Source: Terriglobales bacterium (GTDB lineage Bacteria > Acidobacteriota > Terriglobia > Terriglobales > Acidobacteriaceae). Taken from it: a DNA stretch of 64,000 nucleotides. Below, in pieces: positions 8,673 to 17,586 of this stretch. Where the stretch lies: assembly GCA_035487355.1 (NCBI GenBank), contig DATHMF010000027.1:29298-93297 (forward strand), written 5' to 3'. The notes under the pieces were generated by a model. The model was given only the letters and a program-made list of their open reading frames with translations, was not told the DNA's origin and searched no databases. Position 1 is the first letter of the stretch. The number at the start of each line of letters is the position of its first letter. A program made the position numbers and the translations under genes.

Positions 8673-9490
8673 TTTTTCTCTCCCGTGCCTCGCCAACTCG
8701 AGGCTTTCTGCTTGCCTTCGTCGCTGGCGGGCACTCCGAGAGAGTGCAGTCCTAAAACCACAATCTAATTCATTGATTCTGAAAGGCTTGCCTGCTAAGA
8801 GCCAGAACCTGAACGTGTCAGCCATTAAACACCCGTGGGAGAAATCATACAAAACACAGCGTGAGCGCGAAAGCGCTGGCAGTCCCAGCCTCACCCAAAA
8901 GTGATATCACTTTGCTGAGTTTTCAGGAATTGCAGGTACCATTCTCCTAGAGCATTCCAGAATGCTTGGCTTGGTTCTGGGGCTTTATCTTTCGGAAAAT
9001 GCATGGCTCAGTGTCGTGCAGGGTTGCTCTTTGACAAAACGAATATCGTTCCAGTGTGCGTGGGGTTCCAAGGTGCTCCAAGATGTACGCTTCTGCCATG
9101 CTTCCAAGCGCCGGAACCGGGGTGGGGTGGCGCGGCGGAGAGTTTAGCCCACCACGAAGTGGTGGGTAAGCGTGAAAAAGAGAGCGAGCCCGGGAGGGGT
9201 GGCACCCACTCGGCTACGTTCCGCAGGTCATGACGGTTTGAAAAACTTTGGAGCTTGGAACTGCGAGGCTGTTTCACTACCCAGAGTTCCAGAGTTAACT
9301 GATCAGTATCTATCTGGCAGCCGGGGACTTATCTCTTTTCATTACTCTTCGTCCTCTCGTATGTACCTGAATTGGAATGACTTAACTCGACGGAGACTAC
9401 TTTAAGTAAGGCAATAATATCTCTGAGTCACCAAACTAACCAGACTTTACTTTCGGGCCGCGTTTCACCCGACCCAGACACAGAATGGCT
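8673..9490. other. Long non-coding region before the transposase
   Basis: 818 bases with no supported gene. Contents: the XAC2610-like leader, a perfect 16-bp palindrome AAAGTGATATCACTTT (8898-8913), a dispersed hairpin repeat (9106-9210) and about 280 bases up to the transposase stop in which I see nothing. The left boundary of the insertion element should lie in the last part, but I could not identify a terminal inverted repeat. Confidence 0.55.
9106..9210. repeat. Dispersed GC-rich hairpin repeat, copy A
   Basis: Skeleton: GGCGCGGCGGAGAGTTTAGC, hairpin CCCACCAC (9148-9155)-GAA-GTGGTGGG (9159-9166), TAAGCGTG, AAAAAGAGA, CGAGCCCGGGAGGGGTGGCA. The same order of elements, with a different stem sequence, is found at 49670-49755. 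Variable stem arms around a constant GAA loop indicate a selected or copied hairpin. Confidence 0.8.
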
Positions 9491-10477
9491 CTAGAACGGC
9501 TCTGCTGCCACCACTGGAAGATGCTCCTTCCCGGTTAGCTCTTTGTATGTAACCCGCTTACCTGCTATTTGCGCCAAAGCCTTGCTAAACCGTTCGCCGT
9601 CGTGAATGGGTTTCTCTCGCCGTGAGCGATTGTTGAAACGAAATGATTGCTCCCCAAGGTATCGGAATAAGTGAAACGGCTCTACGCTCACATAGGTTCC
9701 ACTGATACTTCGCTTGAGCAAAGACCAGAAGTTTTCCAGACCATTCGTGGACACGCGACCATCCACATACGCGACGGCATGGTCTACGACTTTGTGAGCG
9801 TATTCGGCATCCAATCCGCGATAGGAACCTAGGGCATCGGTATAGAGAGCGGTTTCAGCAGCAACGTGCTTCTTGACTAATCTGTGAATGCGCGGCTTCA
9901 TGGTATCAACAATAACTTCGCATCGTACATCGCCACCGCGTTCTAAAACTCCCCACACAACTTGCTTTCCCGATATGCCTCTCCCGGTGATACGGCGCTT
10001 GCGAACATCCATGTGCATGTTCCGCGCCTTGCCACCTATGAAAGTTTCGTCTGCCTCAACTTCTTTCCCCTCGCCACCCAGTTTCACAATGGAGCCATCC
10101 TGCATTGAAAGCCGAATGCGGTGCATCATAAACCAAGCGGTTTTTTGCGTCACTCCGATTGCACGATGGATTTCCCAAGATGAAACTCCATTCTTGCAGC
10201 TCGTGACCAGCCACATTGCTAGCAACCATTTATTCAAGGGGATGGGAGATTTCTCGAAGATCGTGCCGAGTTTCGCTGAGAACTGTCGCCAGCACTCAGC
10301 ACACTTCCAGCGCCGTTTTGTCTTGAGGTAATAATGCTTCTTGTGACCGCACGCAGGGCACGTTACGCCATCGGGCCAGCGCATCTTAGCCACGGCATCA
10401 ATACAGTTTTGTTCGTCACTGAAATGCAGGATTGCTTCCTGTAATGTCTTGGGGGATAATTCATTCGTAGTTGGCAT
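9491..10477 (-). mobile_element. IS1595-family (ISXO2-like) transposase
   Basis: 328 residues, intact. An N-terminal zinc ribbon (C40-P-A-C43 and C59-A-E-C62) is followed by an ISXO2-like DDE domain: D143 in EVEADETFIGG, D214 in LYTDALGSYRGL, and N245/E248 in VSTNGLENFWSLLKR. Length and order match IS1595 transposases, which cut and paste DNA with short inverted repeats and 8-bp target duplications. GGAGTGA lies about 8 nt before the ATG. The neighbours to its right (HARE-HTH, GIY-YIG-like) look accessory. I could not define terminal inverted repeats, so the exact element borders are open. Confidence 0.93.
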
Positions 10478-10502
10478 CGCGGCTCACTCCGTGTGCTGAT
10501 TA

Positions 10503-10542
10503 GCCCCGCTGTAAGTTGACGCTTACAACGGGGCGCTGTTTT
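10503..10542 (+). terminator. Long hairpin between transposase and HARE gene
   Basis: Stem GCCCCGCTGTAAG (10503-10515) and CTTACAACGGGGC (10522-10534), 13 pairs with one mismatch, followed on the plus strand by GCTGTTTTT. Both flanking genes are on the minus strand, so as a rho-independent terminator it would act on antisense transcripts; on the minus strand it sits in the leader of the transposase gene and could limit its expression. Confidence 0.6.
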
Positions 10543-10698
10543 TGGTTAGGGTGGGAAGAAAAAAGTTTTCTTTCCTTTTGGTGGCGACTTGTTTAGAATC
10601 AAAAAGAACCTCAGGCACTTCATTGTGCTTACCTTTCTTCCGCTAGAAGAGATTTGGTTCACTGGGCCGAATCGGATGCAACCGATTTCGGCCCTTGC

Positions 10699-11187
10699 CT
10701 ATTCTTGGGACGGTTTTTCCTTCTTAGCCTCTTTGCTGTCGTCAGCACCTTCGTCCTCATCCTTAGTGATTCCGGGCCAGCTCGAAATGCCCCATGTGTT
10801 CTTAGCCGCCCTGCCAAATTCCTTGCTGCGGTTCAGGATGGTGTAGAAGTTCTGCTTCTTGTCTTTCGGGGTTTTGCCACCGAGTTTAAGGCCGCCCTTC
10901 ACAACCCCTTCCATGATTTCCTCAGTAGTTAAAGGATGGCCCACAAGCTCCAAAAGCGCCTTTGCCGCTTCAGTCTGCGTTCTGCCGAAGAACTGAAAAT
11001 TGCGGACTAGGGAAGGAATATCGCCAGTAGAAGATTTTGCCTTTCCGCTCGGCTGCTCCGAGTCACCCGTAAGGACAGCACCGGGCGCTAACCCAAGTTC
11101 CTTTTCCCACTCAGCAATCATTGCTTGGTAGGTCTCGATCCGTTTCTTGTATTCAGAGATCATTCGCTGAATGACATCTCGCTCCAT
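10699..11187 (-). CDS. HARE-HTH (winged helix) domain protein
   Basis: 162 residues. An N-terminal helix (1-32, MERDVIQRMISEYKKRIETY onward) looks like a coiled coil for oligomerisation. Residues about 68-140 match the HARE-HTH winged-helix pattern: RTQTEAAKALLELVGHPLTT, EEIMEGVVKGGLKL, KKQNFYTILNRSKEFGRAAK, NTWGISSWPG. The tail (141-162) is acidic then lysine-rich. HARE-HTH domains occur in chromatin proteins and in bacterial restriction or nuclease systems, where they are proposed to sense DNA modifications. A strong GGAGG lies 7 nt before the ATG. It is divergent from the GIY-YIG-like gene, with a dense motif cluster between them. Confidence 0.75.
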   Translation of the reverse strand: MERDVIQRMISEYKKRIETYQAMIAEWEKELGLAPGAVLTGDSEQPSGKAKSSTGDIPSLVRNFQFFGRTQTEAAKALLELVGHPLTTEEIMEGVVKGGLKLGGKTPKDKKQNFYTILNRSKEFGRAAKNTWGISSWPGITKDEDEGADDSKEAKKEKPSQE

Positions 11188-11201
11188 AATCCACCTCCGA
11201 T

Positions 11202-11299
11202 TGCCTAATAGTAAGCGCGGCGACGTGCCATGTCAATAGCTTTGCCTAGAAAATTTATAGGCACTTTAGGCACATACATGCAGAAATCCGCCGTGCCTA
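11202..11299. promoter_or_regulatory. Cluster of five TGCCTA/TAGGCA sites in a divergent promoter region
   Basis: TGCCTA at 11202-11207, 11243-11248 and 11294-11299, and its complement TAGGCA at 11258-11263 and 11267-11272. The two middle sites are a tandem 9-bp repeat (TATAGGCAC then TTTAGGCAC, 11256-11273), and TTTAGGCAC pairs as an inverted repeat with GTGCCTAAA at 11293-11301. Located exactly between the divergently transcribed HARE-HTH and GIY-YIG-like genes, this is what a multi-site operator looks like. Confidence 0.7.
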
Positions 11300-11465
11300 A
11301 ATAAATTCTAGATTTTTATGGTAAAGTGACTAGTTTTTGATGTACTCTAAATACGGCCATTGCACGACTTGTTTTTGCTGCCGGTGCTTACAGTTCAACC
11401 TTCTAGCGGAACGCAAAGGCGACGAGAGAGTTCGGGCGGTGGACTATCAAACTGAGGTTAGCAAA

Positions 11466-11822
11466 ATGGCTTCAACTGGACTTTATGGGCCTCACCAGCT
11501 CAACCAACAAAATATCAACCAATACCTTGCCGGGAAAGGGCCGGGTGTTTACGTGCTCGATAGCACAACGGATGGTAACTTCAAAGTGGATTATGTGGGA
11601 AGGTCAGATGATGACCTTCCAGGCAGGCTGAAAAAGTGGATTGGCGAGGGGTACGCCTATTTCAAATACGGGTATTACAAAACGATGAAAGCCGCGTTTG
11701 AGAAAGAGTGCCAAATCTATCACGACTTCGATCCGCCGGATAACATCATTCATCCAGACGCACCGAATGGAACTAATTATGTTTGTCCTGTGAGTGGGTG
11801 TGCGAGGGCGTGGAATCGGTAG
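11466..11822 (+). CDS. GIY-YIG-like nuclease domain protein, 118 aa
   Basis: Start taken at ATG 11466 (GAGGT 8 nt upstream); the frame is open upstream to 11340 but that part is cysteine-rich and has no ribosome binding site. The GIY motif is GPGVYVLD (GVY 27-29), the YIG motif is VDYVGRSDD (YVG 43-45, R46), R54 lies in PGRLKKW and the glutamate is E79 or E81 in AAFEKECQIYHDF. This order matches the GIY-YIG fold of DNA-cutting enzymes. The C-terminal NYVCPVSGC carries two cysteines. It lies in the accessory island and overlaps the convergent small gene by 50 nt. Confidence 0.72.
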   Translation: MASTGLYGPHQLNQQNINQYLAGKGPGVYVLDSTTDGNFKVDYVGRSDDDLPGRLKKWIGEGYAYFKYGYYKTMKAAFEKECQIYHDFDPPDNIIHPDAPNGTNYVCPVSGCARAWNR

Positions 11823-12027
11823 CTAAAGTATCTCCGCATAAATAGCGGAGAACATCAGCAAGGGCAACCATGTACCCGTAGTGCCAGTAAATTTTCTCTT
11901 TTGTTCCGGCGTGGACGTGCAACTGTTCTTCAAAACATCCACGCCCATTTTTTTCTAACCAGTCGTGCAGTCCCTTGGCGCGGCGCTCTATCAGTTCCAA
12001 GTCGGCAGTCGTGTCGGTTTTATTCAT
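11773..12027 (-). CDS. Small conserved hypothetical protein, 84 aa
   Basis: Soluble, charged protein with the stretches LIERRAKGLHDWLEKNG and KIYWHYGYMVALADVLRYL, which read like a real helical protein rather than a shadow frame. No family name can be given. AGGGAA lies upstream of the ATG. It is convergent with the GIY-YIG-like gene and the last 50 nt of both overlap. Position suggests it belongs to the same accessory segment. Function unknown. Confidence 0.55.
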   Translation of the reverse strand: MNKTDTTADLELIERRAKGLHDWLEKNGRGCFEEQLHVHAGTKEKIYWHYGYMVALADVLRYLCGDTLATDSTPSHTHSQDKHN

Positions 12028-12294
12028 GTTTTAGGGTTCCCTAGTCTCTCAATGACTGCTGTTCTTAGCAAATTACTTCGGTAACACTCCAGAAACAGGA
12101 TGCGCCCGATTCTTTTGTTTGGTGCCTCAGGTATATTTATGCCTTAAGTAATGGGGTGGGGGGCGACCCATTTTTGGCTACAGCCGCACGTTACTAGAAA
12201 ATCAATAGCCCCCGCAAAACCCTTCGCTCTAGCCAGACTGAGTGATGTTCCTATTTAGGAATGGACAGCAGGCGCGTCTCGCACACGGAGACAC

Positions 12295-14733
12295 TCACTT
12301 TGCCGTTTTTACCTCTGCGGGCGCTCCGGACCTGAACACACTGGTTGTAGTAATGATGACAGCAGACGCCGGATGCTCCAGCCGTGCGCTTTGCTCTTTC
12401 ACCATCCTGGTGAAATCTTCGAGCGTGCTGATTCGTTCGGTCTCTTCCTGGTCCCACGCGGCCAGCACATACCATCGCGCGACCTTGTCCTTGACCGCGA
12501 CTTTTGCGAGGAAGTTGTTGGCATCGGTATTGATCTTGCAATCCTTGGGCGTCCCCGGAGCCAGCAGTGCGAGGCCGAGGTTCTGGTCAGGCAGAGATTC
12601 TGTCTTTCCCGTACCCGGCTCTACGACCTGATGCCCCCAGATGGCGATGGAGCACGATGGCTCCACCGAAAATTCATTCAGGTCTGGCTTACGCGAAAGC
12701 CCAGCCACTAGCGTTTTTCCCTCTGGATTGCTCAGTGTCACGCGCTCCCCGAAGCCGCGCTCTCCGGCCCACTGCGTTACCCGGGTGGTCAGGTCAGTCG
12801 AGCGGTCGCCGATCTTCCATCCTTTATATGTAAATTCAACGATCGCCCGCACCGGCCCCGTACTGATGATGCGCCACTGGCGGTCGGTGACATCGGCCAC
12901 TCTGACCACATTGCCATCCACCCACGCTCCGACCGAGCCAGAACCCAGGGAAGGGCCCACGTTGTAGATATCGCGCGCGATCGGCGATTCTTCCTGATAC
13001 TTGTAGCCCTCAGCGCCAAACATCTCCAGATCAAGACCACGTTTTTTCTTGCCCCAAAGGTCCATGGCATTGCGTTTGTCAAAATAAAGCCGCCAGGCAG
13101 TCACCTCTGACTCCCAGCCCATGCCGTCATAGTGCCGGGTGAACTTGGCATGGGTCCGCTTGGGATAATCACTCTTCATGTGGGCAATCGTCTCCGGATT
13201 GCCATAGGAAATCGTCACCACTCGTGTCTGCTTGGGTTGCAGATCAACCTGGAAAGCAAGCTCATCGGGCTTGCCATCGCCATCGGTGTCATCCGCCTGC
13301 GAGGGCAGTTCTGTGAATTGCACTGCGACAGCGTCTTCATCGAGCGTTGCCGCGTTGCTCGCAGTGACCATGGCGGCGGAAGCATCGAAGTCGGGAACCT
13401 GCTTTTTTACCGCGGCTACATTAATGACAATATCTTCCGCAGGATGTGGCTCGTCGGTTGAATTCGTTACCGCCATTTTGATGACCTTGCTTCGCGGCGC
13501 CTTGGTTTCCATGGATGAAGCCGAGGTCAGGAACTGCTCATTCATGATGAGAAATGCACCCAAACCATGGAAGTCGTTTACGTTTCTCTTTCGTGCGAAG
13601 TAGTAGGCAAGATCTGCGACGTTGGTACCCTCGCAAATGTCCGCTATATTGGCCAGCCCATCGTCGCCGAAGCTAAGCTTGGTGAGCACACCGTTGTATC
13701 CCTTTTGGGCTACATCTTCGTAGCTTTTATCCACATAACCCCTGCGCACCGCCATCGAGATAATGTAGGTGTACATGCTGGAGCTTGATGTCTCCAGCCA
13801 GTTGCCGTCTACCGAGCCTTTATCCACCACCTGGTACCAGAGGCCGGTCTTGCTGTCCTGATATTTCGCCAGACCTTTAATAAGGTCTTGCAGCACGGCG
13901 ATCAGTTCGGCCCTCTTGGGATGATCTGCCGGCAAAACTTCCAGAACATCAATAATTGCCATCCCGTACCATCCCATGGCGCGGCACCAGAACTCGGCCG
14001 AGTGGTGCGTTTTTAGATCGGCCCATGTCGAGGCTCCGCTCTCATCGTAAGCGTGGTAGAGCAGGCCGGTGTTGGGGTCTTTCAAATGGCTGGCATCAAT
14101 CAGCAGTTGCTTGACGGCCTCATCGTTGGCATATTTGCTGTCTCCAAACATCTGCCCATAGCGAACAAGAAATGGCATGGACATATATGTTCCATCCAGC
14201 CATAACTGTGATTTGCGGCTTTCGCCGGTCGCATGCCAGAAGCCGCCCTCTGAAGTCCTGGGATAGGTATCAAATCTCTTTCTGATTTTTTCGGCGGCAA
14301 CTCTATATTTTTCGTCGTGGGTCTCCTGGTACAGCACCAGCAGCAGGTTTCCTGGCAACATGTAATCCAGGGCATCCAGAGTGTGGTCAATATCGCCTCC
14401 GTTACTCACATGCGAATCCACCCAAGTCTTTATGTATTGAAGGTAGCGGGGGTCCCCGGTCCTCTTCCACACTAAATATTCGCCAAACAGATACAACGCC
14501 TTGGCATATCCCCAGCTACCCAGATCGGGATTGCGCTTCATCGTGGCCTCAACCACGGCCTTCGACCAGTCAACTTTCGGCTCAAGTTTGAATTGCCGTT
14601 GGCCGTCGGGGGAAATCGCCGTTTGTTTGTCGCCGGTAGTTTGTGCGCCTGCAGGCAAGACGGCAGCCGTTTGTGCAATGACAGTAGCTATGGTCAGCAC
14701 CGCTGCGGCGATACTCCTGTTCCAAGATCTCAT
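12295..14733 (-). CDS. GH105 unsaturated rhamnogalacturonyl hydrolase fused to DUF4861
   Basis: 812 residues from ATG 14733 (GGGG about 6 nt upstream; a clean signal peptide MRSWNRSIAAAVLTIATVIA follows). Other in-frame ATGs at 14757, 14769 and 14823 would add a long leader. Residues about 45-410 are an (alpha/alpha)6 barrel of GH88/GH105: LWLDGTYM with the expected catalytic Asp (D180), then HHSAEFWCRAMGWYGMAI, and HLKDPNTGLLYHAYD. Family enzymes remove the unsaturated uronic acid left by pectate or rhamnogalacturonan lyases. The C-terminal 400 residues match DUF4861, often linked to such enzymes. Divergent from the GH97 gene, so the pair is probably co-regulated for plant polysaccharide breakdown. 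Confidence 0.9.
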   Translation of the reverse strand: MRSWNRSIAAAVLTIATVIAQTAAVLPAGAQTTGDKQTAISPDGQRQFKLEPKVDWSKAVVEATMKRNPDLGSWGYAKALYLFGEYLVWKRTGDPRYLQYIKTWVDSHVSNGGDIDHTLDALDYMLPGNLLLVLYQETHDEKYRVAAEKIRKRFDTYPRTSEGGFWHATGESRKSQLWLDGTYMSMPFLVRYGQMFGDSKYANDEAVKQLLIDASHLKDPNTGLLYHAYDESGASTWADLKTHHSAEFWCRAMGWYGMAIIDVLEVLPADHPKRAELIAVLQDLIKGLAKYQDSKTGLWYQVVDKGSVDGNWLETSSSSMYTYIISMAVRRGYVDKSYEDVAQKGYNGVLTKLSFGDDGLANIADICEGTNVADLAYYFARKRNVNDFHGLGAFLIMNEQFLTSASSMETKAPRSKVIKMAVTNSTDEPHPAEDIVINVAAVKKQVPDFDASAAMVTASNAATLDEDAVAVQFTELPSQADDTDGDGKPDELAFQVDLQPKQTRVVTISYGNPETIAHMKSDYPKRTHAKFTRHYDGMGWESEVTAWRLYFDKRNAMDLWGKKKRGLDLEMFGAEGYKYQEESPIARDIYNVGPSLGSGSVGAWVDGNVVRVADVTDRQWRIISTGPVRAIVEFTYKGWKIGDRSTDLTTRVTQWAGERGFGERVTLSNPEGKTLVAGLSRKPDLNEFSVEPSCSIAIWGHQVVEPGTGKTESLPDQNLGLALLAPGTPKDCKINTDANNFLAKVAVKDKVARWYVLAAWDQEETERISTLEDFTRMVKEQSARLEHPASAVIITTTSVFRSGAPAEVKTAK

Positions 14734-14981
14734 TAAAGACCCCGTAAAATACCTCATAAGAGTTTTCATCTCTCCAGTAAGAAATCCGGCTGATACCGTA
14801 GCAGTCTTGATCAGGTTCTTCAAGTCAATCGGTGTTGATCTGCGTTCATCACGGCGAAAAATATCTTTACATTTCAGAATATGAAACCAGCTATGCTGAA
14901 AAGGGTTGCTGGAATAATCTAACTGAGGCCAGCGAGAATTGGTATGGTGGAGAAAACAAATTAGGGGAGACCAGGTTAAAA

Positions 14982-16889
14982 ATGAAACTTACAAAATTAA
15001 GCGGACTGGCATCTGGCATGGCTGTTGTTCTTCTGTGCCTATGCCTGGCGGTTCCTGCTTTTTCAGCAAGTGATGTCACGGTCGGCAGTCCTAACGGAAA
15101 CGTACAAATCAAAATTTTTGTCACAGAAAAGACTGGTTTGAGCTACGAGCTCACTTTCAAGAAACAGCCCGTCATTCAAGCTTCTCCCCTGGGGATTGTC
15201 GTGGATAACGTAAACCTCGGCCAGGGCGTCGCCATCAAACACACAGAACGTTACAACATAAAAGAAAGTTATCCCTCGCGCGGCGTTCATTCTGTGGCCA
15301 ACGATCATTGCAACGGCGCAAAAATCTCTATCAATCACCCGAACAGCAAGACTACCTACACCGTGGATGTCCGCGCCTACGATGATGGCGTTGCCTTCCG
15401 CTATGTCGTCCCCGGAGAAAAACTCACGCGCACCCCGGATGAAGCTACGGTTTTTACCATCCCGGATGGCAGTACAGTCTGGTATCACGGTTTTACCGGC
15501 CACTATGAAGGCATTCACAACAAGGAAGACATCTCGAAAGTTACCGCTGGCGATTGGGCCGCTGTGCCTCTGACCTTCAAACTGCCCAACAACCTTGGTT
15601 ACGCTTCCATAACGGAAGGTGCTCTGATGAATTACAGCGGCATGGGACTCGAGGCCGATGGCCATCGTGCCTTCGATGCCCGCTTAGGCAACGCCGAGCC
15701 GCCCTCTTACCCATTCACTCTGAGGTTTGGTGACGCCGAAGCAAAACGCCTTTCAGTTCCGGCCACGATCACCGGGACTATTACCACTCCCTGGCGGATC
15801 GTGATGGTCGGCGCCGACCTGAACACGCTGGTGAATTGCGACATTGTGAATAACGTTTCACCGCCGCCCGATCCCAGGCTCTTTCCCGATGGACTCAACA
15901 CCTACTGGGTCAGACCTGGCCGCGCGGTTTGGAAGTATCTTGATGGCGGTGACAGCACTTTGGACGGCATGAAGGAGTTCTCCAAAGAAGCCGGAGATCT
16001 AGGCTTTGAATACAACGTCATTGAGGGCTTTTGGCAGAAATGGAATGACGATCAATTGCGTGAGCTTGTGGAATACTCAGACGGGCATAACGTCAAACTA
16101 TTCGTATGGAAATTCAGCAAGGAGCTACATGATCCGAGACAGCGCCGTGAGTTCTTCCGCCACCTTCATGACCTTGGCATTGCCGGAGCGAAAATAGATT
16201 TCTTCGACCATGAAGCCAAAGAAGTAGTTGACCTATATCAGGCCATACTCAAGGATGCAGCCGAGTTCCAGATCATGGTTGTATTTCACGGGGCCAACAA
16301 ACCTACGGGCGAGTCGCGCACCTGGCCCAATGAAGTGACTCGCGAGGCTGTGTTCGGATTTGAGCACAAATCCAATCCCACGTGGGCGCAGCATACCACA
16401 ACGCTTCCCTTCACCCGTCTGCTCGCCGGACCGGCTGATTTCACTCCTATGCTCTTCGGCGACCGCCGCAAGGAAACCTCATGGCCGAACCAGATTGCCA
16501 GCGCGGTTATTCTGACCTCTCCGCTGCTGACCTTCGCTGCCAATCCCAAGAGCATCGTGGAAAATCCCGGGGTTGATCTGATCAAAAGCATTCCCAGCAC
16601 CTGGGACCAGACCATTGTGCTGCCGGTATCGGAAATCGGCGGAATTGCTGCCTTCGCGCGGCGCAAAAATGACACATGGTTTCTGGCTGTCATGAACGGC
16701 GAAACCCCGAAGACAATTCATGTGAACCTCTCGTTTCTCGCTGAAGGTCCGCATCCGGCAATGCTTATCCGCGACCAGCAAGACAACCCGGCCGCAGAAA
16801 AAACTGAAAACACCGTTCTCAGCCCCTCCGATTCACTCACGATAGATTTACGGGCCGGCGGCGGTTTTATAGGCAGGTTCTTAAAGTGA
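14982..16889 (+). CDS. GH97 glycoside hydrolase, probably retaining alpha-galactosidase type
   Basis: 635 residues from ATG 14982 (AGGGGAG about 12 nt upstream; signal peptide 1-29 ending AFSAS). Order: N-terminal GH97 beta-sandwich, (beta/alpha)8 catalytic domain, C-terminal domain. D406 in GIAGAKIDFFDHEAK and E461 in VFGFEHK are 55 residues apart, the same spacing as the nucleophile D415 and acid/base E470 I recall for the retaining Bacteroides alpha-galactosidase; inverting members lack that Asp. It is secreted to the periplasm. Divergent from the GH105 gene, suggesting release of side-chain galactose from pectic or galactosylated polymers. Substrate is inference. Confidence 0.9.
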   Translation: MKLTKLSGLASGMAVVLLCLCLAVPAFSASDVTVGSPNGNVQIKIFVTEKTGLSYELTFKKQPVIQASPLGIVVDNVNLGQGVAIKHTERYNIKESYPSRGVHSVANDHCNGAKISINHPNSKTTYTVDVRAYDDGVAFRYVVPGEKLTRTPDEATVFTIPDGSTVWYHGFTGHYEGIHNKEDISKVTAGDWAAVPLTFKLPNNLGYASITEGALMNYSGMGLEADGHRAFDARLGNAEPPSYPFTLRFGDAEAKRLSVPATITGTITTPWRIVMVGADLNTLVNCDIVNNVSPPPDPRLFPDGLNTYWVRPGRAVWKYLDGGDSTLDGMKEFSKEAGDLGFEYNVIEGFWQKWNDDQLRELVEYSDGHNVKLFVWKFSKELHDPRQRREFFRHLHDLGIAGAKIDFFDHEAKEVVDLYQAILKDAAEFQIMVVFHGANKPTGESRTWPNEVTREAVFGFEHKSNPTWAQHTTTLPFTRLLAGPADFTPMLFGDRRKETSWPNQIASAVILTSPLLTFAANPKSIVENPGVDLIKSIPSTWDQTIVLPVSEIGGIAAFARRKNDTWFLAVMNGETPKTIHVNLSFLAEGPHPAMLIRDQQDNPAAEKTENTVLSPSDSLTIDLRAGGGFIGRFLK

Positions 16890-17106
16890 CTTCCTGCTCC
16901 AGGAAAATTATTGTAAAGAAAAGTTTACTGTAAAGAATTGTTAATCAGCGCTTTGAGCCGCAACCTCAGGGTTATAGTTGCGTCTGACATTACAGGGCGA
17001 TTCCTATTGGAATTTGAACGCAGCCAAGAAACCCGCTTATCTAGTTCGGGGAAGTCAACTCTCACCTGCGCGCCAAATCAAAATTGAAATCAAGGAGCAT
17101 TTCTCT

Positions 17107-17586
17107 ATGTTGAAGCGCTGTGCAATTACGTTAGTTTTAGCATTGTTTGCGATCGGCACCTGTGCCTTTGCGCAAGAGAATCAGAATCAACCCAGCGGGC
17201 AGGACAACCAGGGCCAGCCGCATGAGCGAAAAGGAGGAGGATGGGGCCCGCGTGATCCTGCACAAATGGTGCAACGCCTGACCCAGGATTTGAACCTGAC
17301 CGCCGACCAACAAGCCAAGATCCTGACCACTCTGCAAGACCAGCAAAAGCAGATGCAGACCCTGCGGGATGACAATACTCTTTCCCAAGACGACAAACAT
17401 GCAAAGATGATGGACCTGCGCAAGACTACTATGACCCAGATACGCTCTGTTCTCACTGATGATCAGCAGAAGAAGTTTGATGAAATGCAGCAGAAGCGCG
17501 AACAGGAAATGGGCCAGCACCGGAAGAACTCCGAGGGCAACGAGCAACCCAAGTCCGACGAGCAGCCCAAGTCTGATCCAAAGTAA
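17107..17586 (+). CDS. Spy/CpxP-like periplasmic protein with LTxxQ motifs
   Basis: 159 residues from ATG 17107 (AAGGAG 9 nt upstream). Signal peptide 1-21 ending CAFA, then a Gln/Asn-rich spacer, then a helical domain with two LTxxQ motifs, LTADQQAKIL and LTDDQQKKF, the hallmark of Spy/CpxP/ZraP-type proteins. In Enterobacteria these are envelope-stress chaperones or sensors that bind partly folded proteins or metals. The tail is a repeated KSDEQPKSD string. It follows the GH97 gene by 217 nt and is probably transcribed separately. Confidence 0.8.
   Translation: MLKRCAITLVLALFAIGTCAFAQENQNQPSGQDNQGQPHERKGGGWGPRDPAQMVQRLTQDLNLTADQQAKILTTLQDQQKQMQTLRDDNTLSQDDKHAKMMDLRKTTMTQIRSVLTDDQQKKFDEMQQKREQEMGQHRKNSEGNEQPKSDEQPKSDPK

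Noticed and set aside
9400..10600. Terminal inverted repeats of the IS1595 element
   Set aside because: No convincing matching ends were found by eye on both sides; borders left open.
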